Below, piece after piece: positions 18,712-28,244 of a stretch of 64,000 nucleotides of DNA. The stretch is taken from assembly GCA_023091665.1 (NCBI GenBank), contig JALJCQ010000018.1:682001-746000 (forward strand), given 5' to 3'. Within the stretch, counting starts at the first letter, position 1; each line of letters opens with the position of its first letter. A model generated the notes under the pieces. That model ran no database searches, had not been told where the DNA came from, and worked only from the letters and a program-made list of their open reading frames with translations. Source of the stretch: Pythium myriotylum. Lineage: Eukaryota > Oomycota > Peronosporomycetes > Pythiales > Pythiaceae. A program made the position numbers and the translations under genes.

Positions 18712-20523
18712 TTAAACACGACGGCGAAGACCATGATCCTTGACGCTTGTAGGGTTGATTTGGACATTGAGCACGAGCTCGCCGTCCTTGTTGTCTGGCA
18801 CCCAGGCGAGCAGCGAGCCACCTCCAGTGCCAGAGATACCAAGAGCACCAGCGCGCCAGCGGTCCAAGTACAGCGTCTTGCCCTGGAACTCGGAGAGTGG
18901 CTTGCTCCATTCAACAGTCTGGCCCTTCTTCACCTTGACGTCGTACTTCTTCTTGCCACCGGAAGCAACATTCACAGTCACATCTGTGTCGTCGACGCTC
19001 TTGAAAGTGATCTTCAGCTGGCCATTGCCCTTCTTCTTCCACGTACCCGTGCTGTCGCGGAATGCCTTCTGGATCGCGTTGAGTCCAACAGCCTGATCGG
19101 CCGGACCATCATCGATCTGACCCACGTACGCCGTTGGTCCACAGATGGGCTGCAGGAACTCGGAAGCCATGGCCGCAATGCCCGTCGGGTCAATCAGCGC
19201 GATGGCGTCAAGACCCATGTTGGCGACGGCCAGTCCGAAGTCCGCGACAGACTGCGGCTTGTCGCCCTTGTTGGACGCGCCGACAATGCTGTCGATCATG
19301 ACGTGGACCGACTTGATGATCTGGTCACGACTGAGGAACTTGGAGGTGGCAGCTAGCTCACGACCGCCTGGACGCTTGACGGCTGAAGCACAGCTCGACG
19401 CGGCTCTCGGAAGATCCTGCAGCACGAAGTTGGAGTTGAGCACGGCCGTCTTGAGCGCGCCGACAGGCGTCGCTGGGTCCTTGTTCTTCATGTCCTGCAC
19501 CATCGCGGTGACGCGGTTGACGACCGAGTTGATATCGGCACCACATGATGAGCCAGATACGAGCGTCATCAGCGAGGACGTGTCACCCTTGGAGAGTGCG
19601 CCGATGGAGGCTGCAGCCTTTGGCACAGCCGACTTGGTGACGTTGAGGAAAGTCTTGAAGTCGAGCAGGTTGAGTCCGCCGATGCGAGCGTCGACGACCG
19701 AGTTGACGACATTCTGTACGACGCCCGTGACCTCTTTGGCCTTGTTCAGACCTGACGGGATGGGCACACCAATGCAGGTGGCGATGGCTGCTGGGAGATC
19801 GTAGATGACGAAGTCGCTGTTGTTGATGGTAGCGAGCACTTTGTCCTTCGTCGTCACCGTGGCCTTGGCTTGGTCAACGATGGATATGATCTGTTTGGTG
19901 ACGGAGAAGAGCTGCTGCCCACAACGCACGCCGACTTGAACACCCTTTGCAGCTTTTGTGAGCGTGCCGAAGACGCCACCCGTCGCGGCATTGAGTGCCA
20001 CGTTCACAACGGACTCGACCTTCTTCAGAATTTCTTTGGTGCAGTCCTTGTTTTGTGGGATACATTCCATACCGCATTGCACAGGGTACTCGATGGGACA
20101 TTGCGCCCAGCATGTCTTGATATTGTCGTAGCTGTAGCCGACACCGCACTGCTTATTTGACGAGATATAGGTTTTGCGGTAGCAGGCCGAGTCGCTGGGC
20201 TTGCCGACAATGGGGCCGACCCAGTTGGGCTCTGCTGGCGGAAGAGCAGGCGCAGGGGCCGGAGCAGGCGCGGGAGGAGGAGCAGCCGATGAAGGCTCGG
20301 GGGCAGCTGATGATGCCGTCGGAGCCTCCGATGCCTCTGGTTCTGAGGGAGGGACGACTGTTCCAGGCTCGTACTTTGTCGCCGATGGCGCTGGTGCTTT
20401 GGAAGACGTCGGGCTCGGGACACCAGGTAGCAAAGGCTTGGGCGTCGATGCGCTCGGCGCAGGCGATGCGGCCGATGAGAGTGCTACAAGCAGCGCGGAG
20501 AGCACGAGATGCACGCGCACCAT
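18712..20523 (-). CDS. Secreted protein with Pro/Ser/Ala-rich stalk, left copy
   Basis: A 603-residue single-exon protein from the ATG at 20523. The signal peptide covers about 19 residues (hydrophobic core LVLSALLVALSSAAS). Residues of about 20-100 form a low-complexity Pro/Ala/Ser/Glu stalk suited to O-glycosylation. A Cys-rich module follows, from SACYRKTYISSNKQCGVGY to CGMECIPQNKDCT, with eight Cys. A long helical Ala/Val/Ser-rich region of about 300 residues contains further paired Cys. The C-terminal 100 residues look like a beta domain (KKYDVKVKKGQTVEW, then GGGSLLAWVPDNKDGELVL). No enzyme motif and no C-terminal GPI hydrophobic tail are visible. It is probably a cell-wall or apoplastic protein of oomycetes (inference). 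The right copy at 22921 shares an 880-bp identical core. Confidence 0.75.
   Translation of the reverse strand: MVRVHLVLSALLVALSSAASPAPSASTPKPLLPGVPSPTSSKAPAPSATKYEPGTVVPPSEPEASEAPTASSAAPEPSSAAPPPAPAPAPAPALPPAEPNWVGPIVGKPSDSACYRKTYISSNKQCGVGYSYDNIKTCWAQCPIEYPVQCGMECIPQNKDCTKEILKKVESVVNVALNAATGGVFGTLTKAAKGVQVGVRCGQQLFSVTKQIISIVDQAKATVTTKDKVLATINNSDFVIYDLPAAIATCIGVPIPSGLNKAKEVTGVVQNVVNSVVDARIGGLNLLDFKTFLNVTKSAVPKAAASIGALSKGDTSSLMTLVSGSSCGADINSVVNRVTAMVQDMKNKDPATPVGALKTAVLNSNFVLQDLPRAASSCASAVKRPGGRELAATSKFLSRDQIIKSVHVMIDSIVGASNKGDKPQSVADFGLAVANMGLDAIALIDPTGIAAMASEFLQPICGPTAYVGQIDDGPADQAVGLNAIQKAFRDSTGTWKKKGNGQLKITFKSVDDTDVTVNVASGGKKKYDVKVKKGQTVEWSKPLSEFQGKTLYLDRWRAGALGISGTGGGSLLAWVPDNKDGELVLNVQINPTSVKDHGLRRRV
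18987..19866 (-). repeat. 880-bp essentially identical tract between the two secreted-protein genes (left)
   Basis: It pairs with 23773-24652 (position sum 43639). All three overlapping reading frames I could compare are identical in this tract, whereas the flanking parts of the genes differ in sequence and length. The edges are abrupt: aaggccacggtg at one end and the GACGAC codons before divergent gtcacggtc or gtgactgtg at the other. Confidence 0.8.
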
Positions 20524-22920
20524 GTTCCTGAGTGGCCTCGTCAGTCCAGTTGAAAAATGAGAACTGTTGTTTTGAGCTCACACAGCAAGGCGGAGGTAGC
20601 CATCGGCAGGGTGATCACGTGGACAGGCTCCGTGCATCGAATTCCAGCTGGAAGACCCCTCTATTTGGAGAGACCGTCGAAAACCAACAGGCGGATACGG
20701 CGAAGGTCACATGATCGGCAGGGACAGCGGTGAGGTCTGACTCGATGGATAAGCGGATGCAGTTTCCATCCAACTGAAGGCTTTCGAAGGGTTCACTCGA
20801 TGGAACGGATGGCTCGGGCTCTCGCGCTCATTACAGCTGTTCCGAACTTGAGGTGGAAAGTTCGAGACGGACGTTCTGACAGCGTGGCGAAGAAGACAAC
20901 TTGGCCTGGTGGAAAGCGACTGACTCATCCTCGGATTCACCACAGCAGGCATGTCTCCAGCAAGGTTGGATATTCGAGATCAATATTAAAGCGGATCAGA
21001 ATGAAAGTAATCAAAGCGTATATTATCAATTTATGGCCAGCAACTGACCAGGTCTAAGTATTCGACTTCAGTAGACCCAGCAAGCTGTCGAGATAGGAAG
21101 GATTCGACCGCGCACCATCGCACCATCCGCAACCCCCTGGTCGTAAGACTGTTGATCTGTTTTCGCATTTCTCTACGACGTTGTGAGAGAGAGAGACGTT
21201 CGTTAGCCGACGAGTATCTTCACGCCGCTGTGCTAACTGATTGTTTCTGTTCAACACTTCGAGTCTACTTCCAGTATGTGAGCCTTCAATTCCACTTGCA
21301 AGAGTGTCCTTCCAAGACACAACTGGCCGCACAGACGGGATGATACTCTGCAGTAACTTCGGTCACGTAATCAAAATCATGTCAGGACACAACTGGTCGC
21401 AACGACAGATTGATGTTAGAACAAAGTCACACTTCGAGTGCAAACCCGGATCCTTCATTACTGAGAGGAATTGAACTTCGAGTAAGGAGGACTTTCGACG
21501 AAAAGAAGCTTTCTCCCGTACGCAAGAACAACTGTTAGCAACAGTCACAACTAAGAGTAAGCCACGACACAAGACCCTGCTCTTAATTAGCAAGCCGCAT
21601 CAAAGCTCCTGACGAACACCACAGTTGTTGATGCGGCGAAGTGAGTAACCGTGGTATCAGAGCTTTTCTTGATTCAGCTTGTGTTAGACCGGAGGCGTTT
21701 AGAGTCTTCAATGTCTACGATTGCAAATGGACTCAGCTCATCAGATATGACGCCAACCATGCGACTGCTTACCATAATCGCATTGTACCATCCGGTCTCG
21801 CTGTGAACTCAACTGCGCGATTTCTTGTGATCGCATTTGTACACGCCGCTGCGAAGTCCATGTTAGGACCGGCACCATTTGAGCTTGAATACGTTATTAT
21901 ACAGAGGTTCGGGCCTCTATCAGCCTTGACGCTCAAAAGAAACGTCGCTTACATGATCGTAACCCCGAACAAGCCAACTAATGCCTAGGTCTTAGAGACT
22001 CGTGCGTCCAACCACGTCAAGATTTGGTTGCTGCGATGCAAGACCCGTCGTCTTCCTCTACCGGAGATGTTCGGATGATTATGGCAATAGAAGCAAGATC
22101 TCCACGAAGTGCTTTCGTTTTTGACAATGATCTCGCATTCTCGGTTGAAGGACGTGATCAAGACCGGCTTAACCTTTACGGCCTGCTCATATTTGCCTTG
22201 GTGGAGCCAGCCAAGTGCGTTCTGGTGTGGACCATGGGCTCGACGCACAATGCGACGACGGACTCATCAAGTATCCTTTCTCAGTGATCCCACGTGGATA
22301 ACGGACTCATTCGCAGTGATGGGTTTGCGAGAAACCGGTGGCCTCCGAATCCTCCACCTCAGAAGTGCGATCTCACAAGGTTATCATTGTTCATCCCCTT
22401 GCCTTTGCCGAGGTGTCTATCGCGACGTTGTCCTGCGTCGTCTTTCGTCCTGACCGCAGTCTCCCTGAGACGGCCTCTCCGGTCGTATCACGACTCGAGT
22501 ACTGTATACAGTACACACACTGCCTTCGGAACGTCCAGGGTGGTGCGGAGGGTGTTCATGGGCGAGTGCTTCTAATTTATTTGTGGCGGGGGCTCGCACT
22601 CACCCATCTTGATCATCGAGTCGGAATAGCATCCTTCATTTTATCGTCGGCTGGCGCCTTTCTCCAGACCCGTATGGTTGAGAAAGGTTTGGAGACTCCC
22701 ATTGGTCGTGACTCCGATGGTGAGACTGTCAAGAACGGCTGTTCCCAACGGACCAGGAAATCTCTTCCAGCTGGCACTTGCTTCTAGCCATGAAATGACG
22801 CAAGCTCCACGACACATGTCATCGTGTGACCCATTATGGCTGCTTTCATCCATTGGGACGAAGGGCTCAGCAGTGGATGACAAGTGAATCCTTCGTCATT
22901 TTTGATCTTGTCTCGAGACC
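20524..22920. other. Spacer at the centre of inverted duplication 2, with retroelement-like relic
   Basis: About 2.4 kb of unique DNA lies between the two divergent secreted-protein genes. No intact gene is supported; open frames up to about 150 codons lack domains. The motif tggtatcagagc at 21652-21663 is the classic Ty1/copia primer-binding site complementary to initiator tRNA-Met, so a decayed LTR element is possible around 21050-22000. The two ends should hold the promoters of the secreted-protein genes. Confidence 0.45.
21652..21663 (+). mobile_element. Copia-type primer-binding-site motif (possible LTR relic)
   Basis: The 12 bases tggtatcagagc match the primer-binding site commonly found just inside the 5' LTR of Ty1/copia elements. 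I could not delimit an LTR or find gag/pol coding sequence, so this is a motif-level call only. Confidence 0.3.
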
Positions 22921-24927
22921 ATGAGGATCATCCGCTTGCATCTCGTGCTGGCAGTGGCGCTTGCAGTGCTAGCGTCGGCGCAGGATGCCAGTCCTGCCGC
23001 GCAAGGCCCTGGAGCGCCGACACCATCCGAGGGCGAGTTTCAGCCTGGAACGGTTGTTCCTCCTGCCGGACTGGACGAACCAGGGTCGGCTCCAGCAGCA
23101 TCTTCGGCAGCTCCAGTGCCTTCATCTGCTGCTCCGAAGCCTTCATCTGCAGCCCCGAAACCTTCCTCTGCTGCCCCGAAACCTTCATCTCCGGCCCCGA
23201 AGCCTTCATCCGGAGCTCCCAAACCTTCATCCGGAGCTCCCAAACCTTCGTCTGGAGCTCCGAAGCCTTCGTCTGCCGCTCCCAAGCCCTCATCTGCAGC
23301 ACCGAAGCCTTCATCTGAAGCTCCTAAACCTTCGTCAGCCGCACCGAAGCCGTCCTCGGCGGCTCCTGCTCCTCCACCTGCCCCTGCACCGGCCCCTCCA
23401 CCAGCCGACCCCAACTGGGTCGGCCCCATCGTCGGCAAGCCCAGCGACTCGGCCTGCTACCGCAAAACCTACATCCCGTCCAACAGACAGTGTGGTGCTG
23501 GCTACAATTTTGACAATATTGCAACGTGTTGGGCTCAGTGTCCCATTGAGTACCCTGTGCAATGCGGTATGGAATGTATCCCGCAAAACAAGGATTGTAC
23601 AAAAGCAATCCTTAAGAAGGTGGCGTCCGTTGTGAATGTGGCACTCAATGCCGCGACGGGTGGCGTCTTCGGCACTCTCACAAAGGCCGCCAAGGGCATC
23701 CAGGTGGGCGTGCGCTGTGGACAGCAGCTCTTCTCCGTCACCAAACAGATCGCCTCTATCATCGACCAGGCGAAGGCCACGGTGACGACGAAGGACAAAG
23801 TGCTCGCTACCATCAACAACAGCGACTTCGTCATCTACGATCTCCCAGCAGCCATCGCCACCTGCATTGGTGTGCCCATCCCGTCAGGTCTGAACAAGGC
23901 CAAAGAGGTCACTGGCGTCGTACAGAATGTCGTCAACTCGGTCGTCGACGCTCGCATCGGCGGACTCAACCTGCTCGACTTCAAGACTTTCCTCAACGTC
24001 ACCAAGTCGGCTGTGCCAAAGGCTGCAGCCTCCATCGGCGCACTCTCCAAGGGTGACACGTCCTCGCTGATGACGCTCGTATCTGGCTCATCATGTGGTG
24101 CCGATATCAACTCGGTCGTCAACCGCGTCACCGCGATGGTGCAGGACATGAAGAACAAGGACCCAGCGACGCCTGTCGGCGCGCTCAAGACGGCCGTGCT
24201 CAACTCCAACTTCGTGCTGCAGGATCTTCCGAGAGCCGCGTCGAGCTGTGCTTCAGCCGTCAAGCGTCCAGGCGGTCGTGAGCTAGCTGCCACCTCCAAG
24301 TTCCTCAGTCGTGACCAGATCATCAAGTCGGTCCACGTCATGATCGACAGCATTGTCGGCGCGTCCAACAAGGGCGACAAGCCGCAGTCTGTCGCGGACT
24401 TCGGACTGGCCGTCGCCAACATGGGTCTTGACGCCATCGCGCTGATTGACCCGACGGGCATTGCGGCCATGGCTTCCGAGTTCCTGCAGCCCATCTGTGG
24501 ACCAACGGCGTACGTGGGTCAGATCGATGATGGTCCGGCCGATCAGGCTGTTGGACTCAACGCGATCCAGAAGGCATTCCGCGACAGCACGGGTACGTGG
24601 AAGAAGAAGGGCAATGGCCAGCTGAAGATCACTTTCAAGAGCGTCGACGACAAGGACGTCACGGTCAATGTGATGTCCGGTGGCTCGAAGAAGTACAATG
24701 TGAAGGTGAAGAAGGGCCAGACTGTTGAATGGAGCAAGCCACTCTCCGAGTTCCAGGGCAAGACGCTGTACTTGGACCGCTGGCGCGCTGGTATTCTCGG
24801 ATTCTCTGGTACGGGTGGCGGCTCGTTGCTCGCCTGGGTGCCAGACAACAAGGACGGCGAGCTCGTGCTAAACGTCCAGATCAACCCCACCAGTCTCAAG
24901 AATCATGGCCGTCGTCTCGATGGATAG
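22921..24927 (+). CDS. Secreted protein with expanded Pro/Ser repeat stalk, right copy
   Basis: A 668-residue single-exon paralogue of 18712-20523, with the ATG at 22921. The signal peptide is LHLVLAVALAVLASAQ-like, with likely cleavage after residue 20. The stalk is longer than in the left copy because it contains about twelve copies of a heptad PKPSSAA (A replaced by G, P or E in some). The Cys-rich module (SACYRKTYIPSNRQCGAGY to CIPQNKDCT), the helical core and the C-terminal beta domain follow in the same order. The core is identical to the left copy over residues of about 285-577. The C-terminal domain differs at several positions (for example KDVTVNVMSGGSKKYNVKV). It is probably an extracellular wall-associated protein; function unknown. 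Confidence 0.75.
   Translation: MRIIRLHLVLAVALAVLASAQDASPAAQGPGAPTPSEGEFQPGTVVPPAGLDEPGSAPAASSAAPVPSSAAPKPSSAAPKPSSAAPKPSSPAPKPSSGAPKPSSGAPKPSSGAPKPSSAAPKPSSAAPKPSSEAPKPSSAAPKPSSAAPAPPPAPAPAPPPADPNWVGPIVGKPSDSACYRKTYIPSNRQCGAGYNFDNIATCWAQCPIEYPVQCGMECIPQNKDCTKAILKKVASVVNVALNAATGGVFGTLTKAAKGIQVGVRCGQQLFSVTKQIASIIDQAKATVTTKDKVLATINNSDFVIYDLPAAIATCIGVPIPSGLNKAKEVTGVVQNVVNSVVDARIGGLNLLDFKTFLNVTKSAVPKAAASIGALSKGDTSSLMTLVSGSSCGADINSVVNRVTAMVQDMKNKDPATPVGALKTAVLNSNFVLQDLPRAASSCASAVKRPGGRELAATSKFLSRDQIIKSVHVMIDSIVGASNKGDKPQSVADFGLAVANMGLDAIALIDPTGIAAMASEFLQPICGPTAYVGQIDDGPADQAVGLNAIQKAFRDSTGTWKKKGNGQLKITFKSVDDKDVTVNVMSGGSKKYNVKVKKGQTVEWSKPLSEFQGKTLYLDRWRAGILGFSGTGGGSLLAWVPDNKDGELVLNVQINPTSLKNHGRRLDG
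23773..24652 (+). repeat. 880-bp essentially identical tract between the two secreted-protein genes (right)
   Basis: Partner of 18987-19866 in inverted orientation. No difference was found in the parts I compared base by base, and translated frames on both strands agree. Confidence 0.8.
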
Positions 24928-26118
24928 AACAACTTCCGTTCTGGATGGTATGAGTAGATTACGATCTACTATTAGTGTAACCGACATTGTTAGTGTACAA
25001 AGTCTTACCCGTCCATCACTTCGTTGTATCCCTCTCTATCTATCAAGTGTCGCCTCAATGAGCTGGAATTGTTGCCCACAGCTCTGGTAAGACTCAAGGA
25101 GGGAAACAGACCCAATATCATCTCATACACGATCGTCGCGGGTGACGATGCCTGATGGGCTCGAACGATGTTTGTTCTCCATCGGCACTTGCTAGTGAGA
25201 TCAATTGGTGCAGTCATAAATATATGTGGACGCAAACGCGAAGCCATGCCGCAGTGATCGTCGGTTCTTGAAAAGGTTCCCAATTTTGCGTGAAGCCAGT
25301 TGCGAAGTAGAAATATGGCCTCCACTTGGCACGTATCACAGTCGATCGCATCACTATTATTTTTTTTCTCCTCACGAATCCAGCTCCTAATAACACGGAG
25401 AACACCCAATAATACTGATTCAGGACTCCTATTGAGAGATGTGAGAGTTGATTCTTCGCACCCATTGCGAACGTGATCGCTACTTTATTGTCCCTTGCTG
25501 CTGGATCCCAAGGCGAGAATCCAGCGAGAGAAGAAATTTCAGAATGTTTTTCATCCACTTCAGTTTGCTTCAATTAGCAATAGCAAGTTCGACTTACTCA
25601 TCCCAATGCCCCAAACAACACCCAACACCCCAATACACAGATCCGCTCGCTCGCCATGCACCAAGCTGCCCCTCGTCCGCGCTAGGTGGTTTACAGTCTA
25701 TGCGGTCTGTGTGGGTGGTAGACGCCACTGAACTGGGTACAAGCTTCGAAAAATAACTGCTTCATCTAGAATACAACGCTCAAAGCCGCTGCGTTTTCTA
25801 CTGTCTGTTCTTCACCACTTCACCGTGAAGTTAGCCTCGTGGTCGGATCTCTCTGAATACCATGAAAGTGAAGTTACCACGATAGGGACCGTAGACAGGA
25901 CCTCAATGTATTGGCGTCGACACATAAAGGGAACAAGCACAGCAAAGCATGCTACAAATCGTGGACAGCAGAAGGGATACGAGTTCTCAATACGCTTCAT
26001 GCGGGCTCCTTGATTCGAGCAAGAATAAAAGCTCATAGAACGAAGGCAAGTCGCATTAGTGCTGTCGATATGTCTCTTTCTAGCTAATATACAACACGTG
26101 GTAGCAGGCTTAAGTTGT
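24928..26118. other. Unique right spacer, no gene seen
   Basis: About 1.2 kb between the secreted-protein gene and the outer right arm, compared with about 0.28 kb on the left side. The extra DNA means an insertion here or a deletion on the left. It is AT-richer and holds only short open frames without recognisable features. Confidence 0.45.
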
Positions 26119-26161
26119 GTTTCGATATTGCTTCGCGTGGGGTCATCATTCTGTGTTGCAC

Positions 26162-26323
26162 TCAGCACAGCTCAGGCAGATCGATGAGGGGTCCGACACG
26201 CTTAAACTCTTGGTCCCAACTCAGATACGACTTGAGTGGAGGGAACGCACACTCCAGTAGATCCAGGATGGCCTCGTACACGTCGGCCTCTGTGATGGTG
26301 TTCGTTGGGGCGGTGCTGATCAT
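26162..26323 (-). CDS. Small peptide family, member 3 (53 aa), right copy
   Basis: Mirror image of 18225-18386, with an identical 53-residue product from the ATG at 26323 to a stop at 26162. It ends about 43 bp from the inner edge of the arm, so its 3' flank becomes unique almost at once and may use a different terminator from the left copy. Function unknown. Confidence 0.68.
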   Translation of the reverse strand: MISTAPTNTITEADVYEAILDLLECAFPPLKSYLSWDQEFKRVGPLIDLPELC

Positions 26324-26929
26324 TTCTTTGGAGAACAGATGAAGTCGCTGTGGCTTGCTTACACGTGGCTCGGATGGAATTGGAGAATGACCCGAACGGA
26401 GTGAGAGCATCGAATACCGCACGAACGCCACACTTGTGTCTGTGGCTGTTTGTCGTGAGAACGAGGCCTCCGAGTGGAAAGTTTCATCTTTAGCGGATAC
26501 TGTGGTTTGATGGTCTTCTTTCGTGGCCAGTTTCTGTGCCCGTGTATTTTTCAGAGAGTGGGATCTCTCACCACTTCCTCCAATCCAAGCAGCGACCTCA
26601 CCATTTCTTCCAATCGCCAGGACTCGCAACTATTCAAGTCGCCACGTCACTGTGAGATTTCTTTCCACCACTGCAGCCATTGCGAATGCAATCGCACGTC
26701 TCCTTCGTCGCGAGTGCGTATCTCGTGTGATATGCAGCCAACTTTCCAGAGAAGGAATCTCGCGCTTGTGGTCGCTCTCGAGAGAACGAGAGAGAGGGGA
26801 CGTGAGCTCAAGTGATTCCTTGCGCGAGTTAGTGAAGTCGCTCGTGGTTAGTTCCCAGACACTTCATTCTGCAATTTTCTCTGCTCGCTCGACACCGAGC
26901 CTCCCTCTAGACCAGCCCACACGCCCAGC
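26324..26929. promoter_or_regulatory. Candidate bidirectional promoter of peptide genes 3 and 2 (right copy)
   Basis: Mirror copy of 17619-18224, with no visible change in the translated frames that cover it. Confidence 0.45.
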
Positions 26930-27097
26930 ATGATGGCCGAAGCCACTCTTCTCCCTCGACCCGTGTCCAAGCCAGAGGGCGACATCTACGAATCGATCAT
27001 CGGCTTTGTCGAAGCTGCGTTCCCGTCATTCAAGAGTTCCCTTAGCTGGGAGGACGAGCTGTCGGATCTCGGGCCGATTGCTCCGGAGCTGTGCTGA
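26930..27097 (+). CDS. Small peptide family, member 2 (55 aa), right copy
   Basis: Identical to the left-arm gene at 17451-17618: tandem ATG at 26930 and 26933, 55 residues, ending in GPIAPELC. It is divergent from the right copy of member 3. The following 3' flank gacgtacaataaaatacaat contains an aataaa-like signal shared by both copies. Confidence 0.7.
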   Translation: MMAEATLLPRPVSKPEGDIYESIIGFVEAAFPSFKSSLSWEDELSDLGPIAPELC

Positions 27098-28075
27098 GCG
27101 AGTTATCCCAAGTTACGGGACGTACAATAAAATACAATACTACAAAGCTTTCCGCAATTTTTGTCGCATCAATCACTGTGGTCAGGCAGAGCTTCCACCT
27201 CTAAACAAAGTAAGGCAGCTGATGGGATCGCTTGTCACGATTGTGTTGCAACGGAAAACATTTCAGCTAGATCAACATGGTCTGAAGAGAATTGAACAAG
27301 ATGGATTGTCTTGAGAGAAAATTCTTTGGTCATTAGTGATCGTACGATGATCATGCAGGTGAAGTCTTTTCCTAAGACTCTACCCTCTTTTGCCATCATT
27401 GCACGGAAGTAAATACAATGAGAATCCCGTTTGTCCTGCTTGGTCTGTGCTTCCTTTTGCGCTCAGCACGAGATCGTCTTTTGCTGAAAAAAATCCTGAT
27501 CGATGGGAAGGCGATCTCAATCAAGCTGGAAATGGATTTTTAGATACTACTATTTGGCTTCGTGACGATGGCAGTGCGTGGGAGCGGGTAACCCTCGAAT
27601 CGTGCTTGCTGTTGGATTGGTACTTGAGAAGGAAGTTGCAGACTGCGACGAAACTGATGCTCGGAACCTCGCTCTCTAGAGCCACGAGGGCTCGCCGACC
27701 TAGCAGCCACGGAGGCTTGAGTTTTCTTCTCGGGCAAGAGTTGAGTTAAGCAGATTTGAGGATTGAATTCAGGGCAGCTTCACTCGTTCCATCATTGGAG
27801 AAATCATTTCTACGATTGGCTACGATGCCGGAGATGAGATCCGACAATCTCATTCTCGGCGTCACGTCATCGTCGAAACTCAACAAGATTCTCCACTGCA
27901 GCGTGTCTGCTCATAACTGGTGGTAATGGTGATGCAGGTTGAGTCAATTGATTTCAACTATTGAATCCTTATAGCTGCTCATAACTGATCAAGCGATTCG
28001 CTGGCTCTTCCTCCCAACGTTAATGCAGATATACCATTGCTGGCGATCGATCCAAAGCACCTGCCGAGCGAATCT

Positions 28076-28130
28076 TTCGGCTTCCGAGGAGTTCAAAACG
28101 CGTTGGACCTACCAACGTTCCCTGACTGTA
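28076..28130 (+). pseudogene. Decayed member of the small peptide family (right)
   Basis: The segment gaggagttcaaaacgcgttg gacc corresponds to gagtttaagcgtgtcggacc of peptide gene 3 (18225-18386), and one frame reads SEEFKTRW at this point. The N-terminal coding half and the stop context are gone. It is in the same orientation as the left relic at 16221. Confidence 0.4.
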
Positions 28131-28235
28131 GTTTGTATATCCCTCATCTCCACTACGAATGTACCCCACAAAAATTTAGTCGGCTATAATTAAGGCTGGG
28201 ACTCGCCAGGCCTTTGCCACTTTCCCCACGATGCG
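28084..28235 (+). repeat. Direct repeat flanking inverted duplication 2, right copy
   Basis: Moderately similar, in direct orientation, to 16263-16400. It ends just upstream of the ATG of the LRR-WW gene (28245) and so probably contributes to that gene's promoter. Confidence 0.5.
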
Positions 28236-28244
28236 TGAGTGGTT

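Larger units (their letters stand above)
26119..27764 (+). repeat. Inverted duplication 2, outer right arm
   Basis: Reverse complement of 16784-18429, without net indels. The match is complete in the compared frames from 26162 to 27314, with scattered substitutions from about 27330 outward, then weak similarity to about 28020. It carries second copies of peptide genes 2 and 3 and the region between them. Confidence 0.85.
27098..28244. other. Intergenic region with outer arm end and a second decayed peptide gene
   Basis: Up to 27764 this is the outer arm. From 27765 to about 28020 a weaker inverted match to 16570-16783 continues with indels. A degenerate piece of the small peptide family follows, and then the 5' flank of the LRR-WW gene. 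No intact gene is supported. Confidence 0.45.
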
